DNA of 64,000 bases from Pristionchus mayeri (taxonomy: Eukaryota; Nematoda; Chromadorea; Rhabditida; Neodiplogasteridae), in assembly GCA_036245805.1 (NCBI GenBank), contig BTRK01000005.1:36313469-36377468 (forward strand), given 5' to 3'. Position 1 is the first letter of the stretch. Every line of letters begins with the position of its first letter. A model generated the notes under the pieces. It saw only the letters and a list, made by a program, of their open reading frames with translations. It did no database searches and was not told the DNA's origin. The translations under genes and the position numbers were made by a program. Below are positions 1 to 10,837 of the stretch, in pieces.

Positions 1-141
1 CAACAGCAACATTTGTAAAGAAGAAATCATGGAGCGTGAATGGAGAAACAAAGTGGTAATCATTGAAACGTTGGCCTGAACTTCCAATATATAAAACTTC
101 CAATATGTAAAAGCAACAACAAGTAAACCGAAACATTAAAA

Positions 142-306
142 TTACGAGAGCTGCATGATTCTGCCGCAGATGGCGACCTTCATGTCCGCAGAGAAATTGT
201 CGTATTCAGGCTGTAAAAATAAAATACCAGGAAAAAAATAGAAAAATGCAACCTTTAGCTTCTTGGTCAAGTCAGCAACGTTACTGAACGAGTCGAGGCA
301 ACGGTC
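142..306 (-). pseudogene. MATH-BTB locus A, last two exons only
   Basis: Two exons on the minus strand match the C-terminal end of the other MATH-BTB genes in the window. One (about 253-306) encodes DRCLDSFSNVADLTKKLK. The last (142-210) encodes PEYDNFSADMKVAIC...IMQLS and a TAA stop. The exon edges show CAG acceptors and a GT donor. The family is thought to supply substrate-recognition adaptors for Cullin-3 ubiquitin ligases: MATH binds substrate and BTB binds Cul3. Only the region after BTB is present here. Immediately upstream (from 309) a dispersed repeat replaces the expected preceding exon, so this is a 3' remnant or a gene split by a large insertion. Confidence 0.75.
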
Positions 307-310
307 CTGT

Positions 311-560
311 GATGCTCATTATTTTAACACATGTATTAACACAGTGGATGAAAATTTACCACCCCGGGAACATTTTCAAAAATATGGTTCCTGATTTCCC
401 CCATATTATAGTATTAGAATACCCTAGACAGAAGTTTTCGAAAAATATGGGTCATTGGGTTTTCCGGTTTTGCCCCCGGCTACGCTGTATTTCAGCTCCC
501 AGATGAGCTAGAGAGATGGCATTGGGCTCAAAATGTTCGGAAAATTATTTCCAGAAACTT
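311..560 (+). repeat. dispersed foldback-arm repeat
   Basis: This segment is a diverged relative of 11609-11860 and 16600-16810. All three carry the pattern CAGTGGATGAAA, then GGAACATTT, then a GGTCATTGG or CCAGAGCCGG block, then GGAATTTTCCGGTTTTGC or a shortened form, ending with AGCTAGAGA and GGCTCAAAATG. The other two are arms of foldback elements, so this is probably an arm of a third. No gene is visible. The following 561-833 is AT-rich with nothing recognised. Confidence 0.6.
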
Positions 561-833
561 TTATTTTGAACGTATGTTTGAAAACCTAGAAAGAAAAAAG
601 TAATTTACAAAAAATCACTTTTTCACTCAGAAAAAAAATTGTTTTTTCTATATCTGGAGGTGGCCTTGTCATAGATTTTCTGTGCTAAAATAGAAAGAAG
701 AAGTCAATAGGTACACAGCAAAAATACTTTCAAAAAACTCAACCATGCCTTCAATGTAGATATTTCTGGTCAAAAATTAAAAAATTGAAAATTTTGAAAA
801 TTCAATTTTTTCTAATCTCCGCCAATCCTTTAT

Positions 834-1471
834 CTTAGACTTGAACATTAAAATGTAAGAACTTCGTTTACAGTAAGAAAAACATGCATAGATTGTTTTG
901 GACTTTCACAAGTGAGAACTGCGAAAATATTATACTCGAGGGAATGCCTTTTCCACGGTGTTACATACTCGTTTTCATTGATTGATGAGGGTGGACAAAT
1001 TCATTCAGCCCCGGGACTGGATGACCAGAAACTAGGGTGGCTGAAATGGATCAAAGGGTTGCTATTTAGAGAGCCTCGACAGATGAGAGACGGATGAGAC
1101 GGTTAACCGTCCCCTCTGGCAGTCCTACTCTCTCTATTTACTGTGGTGATAGAGACTCTCTCGTCTCTCTCTCCCTCCTCTCACGGATGACCCGTATGAA
1201 AGAGTAAACAAGACGGTTAACCGTGATCCATTTCAGCCACCCTACCAGAAACCAGTTAAAGAACTACATAAACACTCTCAGAGCAGTGATTCCGAAGCTG
1301 AGAGTACACAGAAGAGCAGCGGAGTCAGAAGAAGATGAGGAAGACGATGATTTTTTAGAGGAGATGGAAGTGGAACCCTCTTTTCGCAGTTCTCACTTGT
1401 AAATGTCCAAAAACAATCTATGCATGTTTTCATAATGTAAACGAAGTTTTAACATTAATTCAAGTCTAAGA
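834..1471. repeat. inverted-repeat element with an acidic or serine-rich reading frame
   Basis: About 95 bp at the left (834-930) is repeated in inverted orientation at 1380-1471 (left TTAGACTTGAACATTAAAAT; right reverse-complement TTAGACTTGAATTAATGTTA). Between the arms a plus-strand frame starting at 912 reads through LIDEGGQIHSAPGLDDQK and is interrupted by the MITE at 1034-1243. If the MITE and one target-site copy are discounted, the frame continues into a stretch with SSDSEAEST; another frame there gives ESEEDEEDDDFLEEMEVE. I do not recognise the protein. It may be a remnant of a DNA transposon. Confidence 0.5.
1034..1243. mobile_element. 210 bp MITE, Mutator-like by target-site length
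   Basis: Perfect 20 bp terminal inverted repeats AGGGTGGCTGAAATGGATCA bound the element. It is flanked by a near-perfect 10 bp direct repeat (ACCAGAAACT at 1024-1033 and ACCAGAAACC at 1244-1253). A 9-10 bp target duplication is typical of Mutator-like elements. Inside is a second inverted pair, GACGGTTAACCGT, near both ends. It has no coding capacity. Confidence 0.8.
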
Positions 1472-1511
1472 GAATGAATTGGCCTTCGTGCAAAAATATA
1501 ACAAATGTTTC

Positions 1512-2316
1512 TATGAGAACAGAAAGCGTAGTCCGTGGTGTGGTGGCGAGATTTAGCACATTTGATTCTAAATACACGCGGAACGCGGACGAGATAAAGT
1601 TCCGTTTATATTTAGCATCAATTGTACTCATAGTTGCCCACGCCGGCGACGACCCCCATGATTCATGGGTGCTAACTGCTTGTCATGGAAAGTGACAAGC
1701 ACTTAGGACCCATGAGATTCATGGTCAAAAATCGATCGGTAAGTCAAGACTAGGTACCGTACCCAATCGATCATACAGTACTCAAGAGATTACAGTAACC
1801 CAGTTCCGTGGGTCAGATCCTGTTCCTTGGGTCAAACATTTTTCTAAAAATTCAAAATCGATAGTAAAATTATGTTGAAGTATTCTAACTTATCTCCTGT
1901 TATTGTAGAATCATTTTGTAATCGATTTACGAATTTTACAAAAATGTTTAGCAATTTTTGAAAATTGTTTGACCCAAGGAACTGGATCTGACCCATGAAA
2001 CTGGGTTACTGTAGTGACTTGGGTACTGTAGAATCTATTGGGCACCGTACCAGTACTTTTTAAAAATAAAGTTAGTTTGCGATAATCGTGGGTTACGGTA
2101 GTAGTATACGGTATCTGGGGGTACTGTACTATTGATTGGGTACAGTACCTAGTCTTGGCCTACCATTGACCTACCAATCAATTTTTGACCATGAACCCCT
2201 ATACAGGCTGGGGCGCTTCCCCCCTCATACCGAGGGGGAAGCGCCCCAGCATGAATAGGGGTTCATGGGGGTCGCCGCCGGCGTGGGCAACTATGACTGG
2301 GCTTTCTGTTCTCACA
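1512..2316. repeat. foldback element, nested inverted repeats
   Basis: The outer arms pair TGAGAACAGAAAGC (about 1517) with GCTTTCTGTTCTCA (about 2303). Next inward is GTTGCCCACGCCGGCG (about 1635) with CGCCGGCGTGGGCAAC (about 2277). Further in, GACTAGGTACCGTACCCAAT pairs with the sequence near 2130-2160, and the TGGGTCAGATCC / GGATCTGACCCA blocks pair around 1810 and 1985. About 100 bp at 1530-1628 has no partner and may be a separate insertion. The inner blocks recur at 2461-3290 and 13440-13710, so this is a family. Confidence 0.7.
2189..2268. repeat. near-perfect 80 bp GC-rich hairpin
   Basis: CCATGAACCCCTATA and GGCTGGGGCGCTTCCCCC on the left are mirrored by GGGGGAAGCGCCCCAGC and ATAGGGGTTCATGG on the right, around a loop of about 9 bases. 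The first motif recurs at the tips of other foldback elements in the window. Confidence 0.8.
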
Positions 2317-2460
2317 TTATATAAATAATATATCAAATGATTGGTTAACTACGACTACTACCATAGCTGTGCAGGAACCGTTCCGGGGGGGGGGGAGGCC
2401 TTCCCCGGAAGGCCCCCCTACCATGTGTCATTGTGAAAATCATAGTAGGTCATGGGGAGG

Positions 2461-3290
2461 TCAAGACTAAGTACCATAACCAATCGATAGTACATTATCG
2501 ATTAATACTGTATATGGCTACCGAACCCTCAATTATCGCAAACTGAGTTTTTTCTAAAAAGTTAAATTACCATAACCAATCGATAGTACAGCGCCCCATG
2601 AAACCGTATATGGCTACCGAACCCTCAATTATCGCAAACTGAGTTTTTTTCTAAAAAGTTAAATTACCATAACCAATCGATAGTACAGCGCCCCATGAAA
2701 CCGTATATGGCTACCGTAACCCCGAATATCGCGAACTGACTTTATTTTTAAAAAGTCCTGAATCCGTGTCCTATTGATTCTACACTACCCAAGTAACTAC
2801 CGTAACCCAGTTCCTTGGGTCAAACATTTTTCTAAAAATTTCAAACTTTTTTCTAAAAATCTTTTTTATAAAAATCTTAAAATTATTCTACAGTAAAGAG
2901 TTATATGTTAGGATACTTTAAAATAATTTTACTATTGTTTTTAAATTTTTAGAAAAATGTTTGACCCAAGGAACTGGATCTGACCCAAGGAACTGGGTTA
3001 CGGTAGTGACTTGGGGACTGTACAATCGATTGGGCACGGTGCCAGGACTTTTTAAAAATAAAGTCAGTTCGCGATATTCGGGGTTACGGTAGCCATATAC
3101 GGTATCAGGGGGTACTGTACTATCGATTGGTTATGGTAATTTGACTTTTTATAAAAAAAAGTTAGTTCGCGATAATTGAGGGTTACGTTAGCTATATACG
3201 GTATCAATCGATAATGGACTATCGATTGGTTATGGTACCTAGTCTTGACCTCCCCATGACCTACTATGATTTTCACCATGACCCCCTATA
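2461..3290. repeat. foldback element containing a 97 bp tandem duplication
   Basis: The left half from GTCAAGACTAAGTACCATAA is complementary to the right half ending near 3250 in GGTTATGGTACCTAGTCTTG, and the centre pairs TTCCTTGGGTCAAACATTTT with AAAATGTTTGACCCAAGGAA. The left arm holds two copies of a 96-97 bp unit starting ATATGGCTACCGAACCCTCA (2511-2720). The same family is at 1512-2316 and 13440-13710. Confidence 0.7.
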
Positions 3291-3338
3291 TCACGCATCT
3301 TCTGAGAGAATGCATGAAAACTGACCCCCTGAGGAACT

Positions 3339-3812
3339 ATTGGGGTGTCCGGAAAGTTCGTATAATGCTTCGGAAAAAAGTCAGTTCGCGATCAAATGCA
3401 GTGATTGCGCAATCTGTTTGTCAGCAATGTATTGCATCATTCTGACGTTGAGTAGTGAGAGGATTTAATCAGTCTCCTAGTTGCTACATTGATTCTTGTG
3501 ATGGACTCCCATCTCTACCTCCGAGCAGTTTTACTTCATTACTACCGTCTTGGCCGATCCGTGAAGGAGGCCCACTCTGCCCTGGCCCAGTCGGAAGGAG
3601 CTGACGCCCCCTCCATACCCTTCTGCTATAAGTGGTTCTCCCTCTTCAAGAAAGGGGAGTTTGGTCTCGATGATCAACCCCGCTCTGGACGCCCTCCCTC
3701 CCTCGATCAGCCTCTCGTTCTCCGCACACTGAAGCGCAAGCCCATGGCCAGTGTGCGTGAGTTGAAGAAGGATACAGGTACTCCCCAATATCAATTACAC
3801 TTTCCTCATTGA
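3339..3812 (+). pseudogene. truncated mariner-family element, transposase DNA-binding domain
   Basis: A mariner-like end (GGGGTGTCCGGAAAGTTCG at 3339) precedes a frame from 3489 that encodes about 95 residues resembling the N-terminal helix-turn-helix of mariner transposases. Visible features are LLHYYRLGRSVKEA, then CYKWFSLFKKGEFGLDDQPR, then SGRPPSL. The similarity ends near residue 98 and the frame runs into unrelated residues and a stop. No DDD catalytic domain and no right end are seen, so the copy is inactive. The family binds its terminal repeats through this domain and inserts at TA. Confidence 0.8.
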
Positions 3813-3930
3813 TTCAGCCCGATTGACGCGAGCAGTGTTAATTGAATATTCTTTTTCAACTATTCATCTAAACTATCTCTAAAATATCATCTATGAAATG
3901 ACAATCGAAGAGGTGGAGTAAAGGGGGGCG

Positions 3931-4253
3931 GACATTTCCGCAACGGGGTACCATTCGCTTGACAGAAGGAGTAGCAATATGGGAGTTGTTGCATTGTAAC
4001 CAGTATGTGCTCCCCCACTATAGCATATATAAATTTTGTTACCAGGCGATCTTGAGTTTCACTCCAAATCAACGACCCAGGATTCATGGTTTGTCGATTT
4101 CCATGAACCCCTATACGTTGAAACTCATGGTCGCCTTGTAACAAAATTTATATATGATAAAGTGGGGAGCACATACTGGTAACAATGCAACAACTGACAT
4201 ATTGCTACTCCTTCTGTCAAACGAATGGAATTCTGTTGCGGAAATGTCCGCCC
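3931..4253. mobile_element. MITE with about 120 bp inverted arms
   Basis: The left arm GGGGCGGACATTTCCGCAAC...TACTCC...GTATGTGCTCCCCCAC (from 3925) is repeated in inverse orientation to about 4253. The loop (about 4055-4125) contains CCATGAACCCCTATA at 4101-4115. Open frames across it on both strands are products of the inverted repeat, not genes. Confidence 0.7.
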
Positions 4254-4257
4254 CCCG

Positions 4258-5057
4258 GAGTAAAGACGCAATTGACTTTCTATCAACTCGTTTTAGCCGA
4301 TAAACATTATGAATGCTCCGCACACTTATCGGCACACGCCGTCCTCCGTCCGAATTCGATATCAATGGCTCGCTCCTTCCTGTCGTCTCACATTTTTTTT
4401 CGTGATCTGGGCATCACCTACTCTAACTCTCTTAACTTTAAAGACCACATTTCCGATAATATAACAAAAGCTCACTCTCGTTGTTCCCTTATCCTCCGCA
4501 TTTTTGTATCTCGTAACTCTAAAAGTTTTGTCTCTTACGTTCGCCCCATCCTCGAATATTGTTCCGAACTGTGGTCCCCTCAGATTAGAGAACTCTGCCT
4601 CAACATTGAGTCCGTCCTACGTAAATTCACTGGATCGGTGTTTCTTAAATGTGACTTAGCATATGACTTAGCGTACATACCGGGGTAGATGCTCCAATTT
4701 CTCAACTGGGAACCCCTAGAGTACCGTCGCTCATTGATTGACCTATCGTTCATCTATCGTCACAATTTTATCTCTAATCGTATTGTAACACAGATGAATT
4801 CTATCCCCAACCATGTAGTACTTTCCAATAGCGAACTTTTCCTACTTAGAACTAGTATTCACTTTCCTGTTGATTAGTCCTATTTGTAATTTTGCTATCT
4901 CCCTATTACTGTAATTTATCGTTGTAATCCATCAGTTTACTATCTTTGCATCCTCGTTGATGCATCGTATTTCATGTACGGTAATCAGTATCGTTTCTTG
5001 TCTCTATCATTACCTGTTTCAAACAATATATGATAAATGAATGAATGAATGATTGCA
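4258..5057 (+). pseudogene. 3' fragment of a CR1/Jockey-like LINE
   Basis: The translation shows the C-terminal end of a non-LTR reverse transcriptase: DLGITYSNSLNFKDHI, then SYVRPILEYCSELWSP, LCLNIESVLRKFT, DLAYIPG, and after a TAG stop at 4686-4688 MLQFLNWEPLEYRRSLIDLS. The catalytic palm (F/YADD) is absent, so the copy is truncated at the 5' side and has an internal stop. The 3' end carries an (ATGA)n-type microsatellite, ATAAATGAATGAATGAATGA (about 5033-5052), a usual LINE tail. The large tandem duplication begins inside this fragment at 4658. Confidence 0.8.
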
Positions 5058-5268
5058 TACTTTTTTTCGCAAAAAAACCATGAATAATCCAACGATTCCT
5101 TTCTATTTGTTGTATCGTAGAGTTTCTCCTACTCACAAGATTGTGTAGTCGCCCTCGAGTGTAGCTTACTCAATCGAGGTCTCACTCGAGGTCTCCCTTG
5201 TTTACTGCCTTCACCTCACCCTCTTCCTAAACGCACAAGTATTTCCCGACTTTTTTGTCGATAAAGCT

Positions 5269-7291
5269 ATATGAGAGGAATCGCGAGAGAATCGACCATT
5301 TGAGGGGGGTGTGCGGCGGTAGGAAAAAAATCTGTCCTACCTGGCAACAAATTTACCTTCAAGTATTTCAAATGATGCTCTTTCAAACTGCGTCGTCAGA
5401 ATTTTGATATCGGTCGTCATCTTCGAGATTCAGAAGGCCAAACTTGGTACTATCACTTTTCGACAGTCAAATCGGGCGCACTTAAATGATCATAACTTTG
5501 TTTAAGATGACGCTAGAAAGTCGTTCTTTATTTAGAAAGGAAGCTGAGAACATGCTCTACAACATACTGCGGGCGTCATCATTCCTTGTGTTCATCCTTA
5601 TGCGGGGCTGTCGGGTGCACCAAAAGTGACGTAACTTTGGAAATCGGAAAAAGATATTGGGTTATCATGCTTAAGTTGTAGTACATGCATGGGAGTTACT
5701 TGTCTCCAAAAATCAGGAAAATCGGAGTATAAACAAAAAAGCGCTGGCACTTTTGTGCAGACATCTAAAAATGAGTCCCGAACATGAGTACTACCGTATC
5801 TTCCATTGCCCGTATTCAGGCTAAAAACCATTCAAAATCATCCAAAACAAAATTATAAGTTTCTACTTCCCATATTGTAGCGCTTCCATTGGTCATAAAC
5901 GGTCAGCTGACCGAAAATTTGAAATTCGGTATTTTGACCTTTTCCAAGTTGCTGGATGGGCTCTATTGCACTACAGTTGTTTCAAATCATGTAACAACAT
6001 TCCTCGAAACGGCTCTCAAAAAGCGCGCATCTGGAAATACGAAATTTAATCAGAGGAACGCCATGAAAGGCGCTAAAGTGTACATCAGCTCAAAATAGAC
6101 GTAGCGACCTGGCAAATGGATAGAAATGTAGAGCACGATGAGTTAAACATTTCATCTGTTGAAAGTGAGTTTCTATCTCTTCATTAAAGCGCGCTAGAGA
6201 GCTTAGAAGTTATTAGAAAACGACTAGAGACGTGCGCGGGGGAGCGCTAAATAGAGGGGAGGGAGAGGGAGGGCAGACGGCGAGAGCGCCAGACGGTTAG
6301 AGCGCGCGCTCTCGAGGGATTCAAGCCTATTTCAGGCCAAATTCCAGGCTCAGTAGCGCACTTTAACGAAGAGATAGAAACTCACTTTCAACAGATGAAA
6401 TGTTTAACTCATCGTGTTCTACATTTCTATCCATTTGCCAGGTCGCTACGTCTATTTTGAGCTGATGTTTACTTTAGCGCCTTTCATGGCGTTCCTCTGA
6501 TTACATTTCGTATTTCCAGATGCGCGCTTTTTGAGAGCCGTTTCGAGGAATGTTGTTACATGATTTGAAACAACTTTAGTGTAATAGAGCCCATCCAGCA
6601 TCTTGGAAAAGGTCAAAATACCAAATTTCAAATTTTCGGTCAGCTGACCATTTATGACCAATGGAAGCGCTTCAATATGGGAAGTAGAAACTTATAATGT
6701 TGTTTTGGATGATTTTGAATTGTTTTTAGCCTGAATACGGGCAATTGAAGATACGGTAGTACTCATGTTCGGGACTCATTTTGAGATGTCCGTACAAAAG
6801 TGCCAGCGCTTTTTTTGTTTATACTCCGATTTTCCTGATTTTTGGAGACAAGTAACTCCCATTTATGTACTGCAACTTAAGCATGATAACCCAATATCTT
6901 TTTCCGATTTCCAAAGTTACGTCACTTTTGGTGCACCCGACCGCCCCGCACAAGGATGAACACAAGGAATGATGACGCCCGCAGTATGTTGTAGAGCATG
7001 TTCTCAGCTTTCTTTCTAAAAAAAGAACGACTTTCTAGCGTCATCTTAAACAAAGTTATGATCATTTAAGTGCGCCCGATTTGACTGTCGAAAAGTGATA
7101 GTACCAAGTTTGGCCTTCTGAATCTCGAAGATGACGACCGATATCAAAATTCTGACGACGCAGTTTGAAAGAGCATCATTTGAAATACTTGTAGGTAAAT
7201 ATGTTGCCAGGTAGGACATATTTTTTTCCTTCCGCCGCTCCCCCCCCCCCCCCCCCTCAAATGGTCGATTCTCTCGCGATTCGCCTCATAT
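5269..7291. repeat. foldback element FB1a
   Basis: The left end ATATGAGAGGAATCGCGAGA and the right end TCTCGCGATTCGCCTCATAT are inverted. The arms of about 0.92 kb (to about 6193, and from about 6353) stay largely complementary. The 160 bp loop is purine-rich, with GCGCGCT boxes (AGAGGGGAGGGAGAGGGAGG). The right arm includes a C-run near 7240-7257. Frames such as VINGQLTENLKFGILTFSK occur in both arms and are repeat artefacts. No transposase is visible. It is about 2 kb and related to FB1b. Confidence 0.75.
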
Positions 7292-7298
7292 GTATGTA

Positions 7299-8560
7299 CA
7301 GTAGCGCCGGAAAGTATTCATACGATTTGATTTTTTCATATAACTTTTTCTGCAGTGGACTTAGCAAGTTAGATGCTGTAGCGATATATATCAAACACAT
7401 AGAAGAATACGATGCGAGTATTGCGTCATCACGTGCACCATAACGGATTCCGTAGTGATGACGAAATCGAATTTCAGTTTTTTCATGATCGTCATCGAAT
7501 TTCATGATCGTCATCATGAGTACAGATGATCATGAGAATATTAAAACAATATCTCAACATTTGCCCTCAGGGCATGAAAAAATCACTTTCTCACATGGCC
7601 ACATTTTGGAGATTCATAACTTTTCGCAAAATCTGTTTAAAAATCTGATTTTTGCTTAGGCATGTTCAAAATGTCTTATATATATAATTCCCAACTTTTT
7701 AGAGTGTTTGGATATATTTCCTGCCCTCGGCGATTGTTTTCGGAGGTGCGCCGTGGTCATGAATGCATGACCCTTCGGAAACAAGTTTGTGGGAAAGTTA
7801 AGGAAATCAATTGTTATTGTGTGTGCATGTCCAACATGTTCTGAAGAACCGATTCCCAACTTTTTGAAATCTGTTAATAACTTTGGGCACAGTTGTGGAG
7901 AGATTGCAGACGAAAATAGCGGGACTGGGACTCGAAAGTACCTCCGAAAACCAATCGCCGAGGGCAGGAAATATATCCAAACACTCTAAAAAGTTGGGAA
8001 TTATAGACATGTTGAACATGTCTAAGCAAAAATCAGATTTTTAAACAGATTTCCCGAAACGTTATGAATCTCCAAAAAGTGGCCATGTGAGAAAGTGATT
8101 TTTCCATGCCCTGAGGGCAAATGTTGAGATATTGTTTTAATATTCTCAGGATCATCTGTACTCATGATGACGACTATTTTGGAGCCTTGAAACAGACTCT
8201 ACCTTGACGAGGAGCCGATATCTTAATTTTTGACATCCATTTTGTAGCAAGGCTGTAGCCAATGTACGACCGAGCAGCAACTTCAAATTTTTATTCTAGA
8301 TAGATCTCGGTCCTATCTCCAACGTCGGAAAGTTTGGCAAGTTGGACAAATTCTGTATAAGAATAACGCCTGTTTGAAAAACTGAAATTCGCTTTCGTCA
8401 TCACTACGCAATCCGTTATGGTGCACGTGATGACGCAATACTCGCATCGCATTCTTCTATTGGTTTGATATATATCGCTACCGCATCTAACTTGCTAAGT
8501 CCACTGCAGAAAAAGTTATATGAAAAAATCTAATCGTATGAATACTTTCCGGCGCTACTG
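7299..8560. mobile_element. Tc1/mariner-like non-autonomous element FB2 with about 190 bp terminal repeats
   Basis: The ends read CAGTAGCGCCGGAAAGTATT (left) and its complement at 8541-8560, each flanked by TA, the Tc1/mariner target duplication. The inverted termini extend to about 7490 and from about 8378. A second, nested inverted repeat (about 7518-8172, starting AGTACAGATGATCATGAG) fills the interior, with CCCTCAGGGC near 7566. It has no coding capacity. It separates FB1a from FB1b almost exactly at their ends. Confidence 0.75.
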
Positions 8561-8561
8561 T

Positions 8562-10565
8562 ATATGAGAGGAATCGCGAGAGAATCGACCACGCCGCGGC
8601 GGTAGGATTCAAGTTTGCTCGATTCCCCAATAATTTTGGTTACTAGTACTTCAAATGATGCTCTTTCAAACTGCGTCGTCAGAATTTTGATAACTACCGT
8701 CATCTTCGAGATTCAGAAGACCAAACTTGGGACACTCACTTTTAAGGGTCAAATCGAGCCCACTTAAACGATCATAAATCCGTGTAAAATGATGATAGAA
8801 ACTCGTTTTTTGCAGAGAACGGAAGCTGAAAACATTCGCTACAACTTTTCTTTTGAACATGTCATTCCCTGTGTATGTCCCAGTGCGGGGTGGTCGGGTA
8901 GACCAAAAATGACATAACTCTGGAAATCGGAAAAACCCTCTGAGATTTTATGTGCAATGGATAGACACTTTGTGTGACTAAGTTGACGCCAAATATTAGC
9001 CAAATCAAAAGATGTATAAAAAAACGGCGTAACTTTTCGTCCAGCGACGTCTGAATGGGTACCATACACAAACACCTCCTTAGCTCCAACTGATGGCTAC
9101 TATACTCAAATCTGCCCAAAATCATCCAAAAGAACATTTAGAATTGTTTCTGACCCCAATACAGTACTCCTATTGGGCCAAAATTACGAAAGGACCCGAA
9201 AATTGAAAATCGATTTTCAGGCCCTTCTCAACTTGTGAGCTCGGCCCGAATGTAGTAAATCACTTTCAAATAACGCAAAAGTGTCCCTCTACACTATTCA
9301 AGCAAAGGGCGCACCTATAAATGCGAAATTGCATCAGAGGTATCCAAGAATACGCGCAAAACTGAAGTTCAGGTCAACATGGTCAAAGAGACCCGATACT
9401 TAGCTAGAAATGTAGAGCATGACGAGCTAAACATTTCATATGTTGAAAGTGAGTCTCTATCTTTTCGCTGGAGCGCGCTACAGAGCCTAGAAATTGGCTA
9501 AAACCGACGGGACACGCAAGCGGGAGAGCGCTAAAGCGAGGGGAGGGAGAGGGAGGTCAGCCGGCGAGAGCGGCAGACGGTTAGAGCGCGCGCTCTTGGG
9601 GGATTCTAGTCCGTTTCTTCTGAACTTCTAGGCTCTGTAGCGCTCTTCAACGAAAAGAAATAGCTTCACTTTCAACAGATGAATTGTTTAGCTCGTCGAG
9701 CTCTACATTTCTAACTAAGTATCGGGTCTTTTTGACCATGTTGACCTGAACTTCAGTTTTGCGCGTATTCTTGGATACCTCTGATGAAATTTCGCATTTA
9801 TAGGTGCGCCCTTTGCTTGAATAGTGTGGAGGGACATTTTTGCGTTATTTGAAAGTGATTTAATACATTTGGGCCGAGCTCGAAAGTTGAGAAAGGCCTG
9901 AAAATCGATTTTCAATTTTCGGGTCCTTTCGTAATTTTGGCCCAATAGGAGTACTGTATTGGGGTCAGAAACAATTCTAAATGTTCTTTTGGATGATTTT
10001 GGGCAGATTTGAGTATAGTAGCCATCAGTTGGAGCTAAGGAGGTGTTTGTGTATGGTACCCATTCAGACGTCGCTGGACGAAAAGTTACGCCGTTTTTTT
10101 ATACATCTTTTGATTTGGCTAATATTTGGCGTCAACTTAGTCACACAAAGTGTCTATCCATTGCACATAAAATCTCAGAGGGTTTTTCCGATTTCCAGAG
10201 TTATGTCATTTTTGGTCTACCCGACCACCCCGCACTGGGACATACACAGGGAATGACATGTTCAAAAGAAAAGTTGTAGCGAATGTTTTCAGCTTCCGTT
10301 CTCTGCAAAAAACGAGTTTCTATCATCATTTTACACGGATTTATGATCGTTTAAGTGGGCTCGATTTGACCCTTAAAAGTGAGTGTCCCAAGTTTGGTCT
10401 TCTGAATCTCGAAGATGACGGTAGTTATCAAAATTCTGACGACGCAGTTTGAAAGAGCATCATTTGAAATACCTTACACCATGTTTACTTCTGGATTGGA
10501 TGAGTTTGTGTTTTACCGCCGCAAGCACCTCTCAAATGGGTGATTTTCTCGTGATTCCTCTCATA
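8562..10565. repeat. foldback element FB1b
   Basis: It shares FB1a's terminal sequence (ATATGAGAGGAATCGCGAGA) and subterminal block (CTCTTTCAAACTGCGTCGTC) but is clearly diverged internally. The arms of about 0.9 kb are nearly identical complements: frames at 8862-9137 minus and 9981-10256 plus give the same translation. The purine-rich GCGCGCT loop is at about 9470-9640. No coding function is seen. Confidence 0.75.
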
Positions 10566-10687
10566 AATGGAATCCATGAATTCTCACCCGTCTTCGAACC
10601 AATCAGAATCCATTTATCCGTTGAGCTCGTCAGCTAATCCGCTTGACCTGAACGATCAGCGATATTCTGTTTCAAGCAGTACAAGTA

Positions 10688-10837
10688 GTTGAATTGGATG
10701 TGAGCGCGAACATATAGTAATACTTCCGAAAAAAAAGTTGGAGGGATTTTGATGATAAGATAAAAAAATCGACAAATCACGATGTTTTACTATGGCTTCA
10801 CACTAATTCATTACTAACGCTCACATCAAATTCAAGA
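10688..10837. repeat. small imperfect inverted repeat at the outer edge of palindrome 1
   Basis: TTGAATTGGATGTGAGCG (about 10690) is inverted as CGCTCACATCAAATTCAA (about 10817-10834). The left outer breakpoint of palindrome 1 (10825) falls inside its right half. The stretch 10566-10824 otherwise shows no gene. Confidence 0.55.

Noticed and set aside
8862..10279. Several identical 64-91 residue frames on both strands
   Set aside because: They are mirror products of the foldback arms of FB1b, with no start context, no splice pattern and no recognisable domain.
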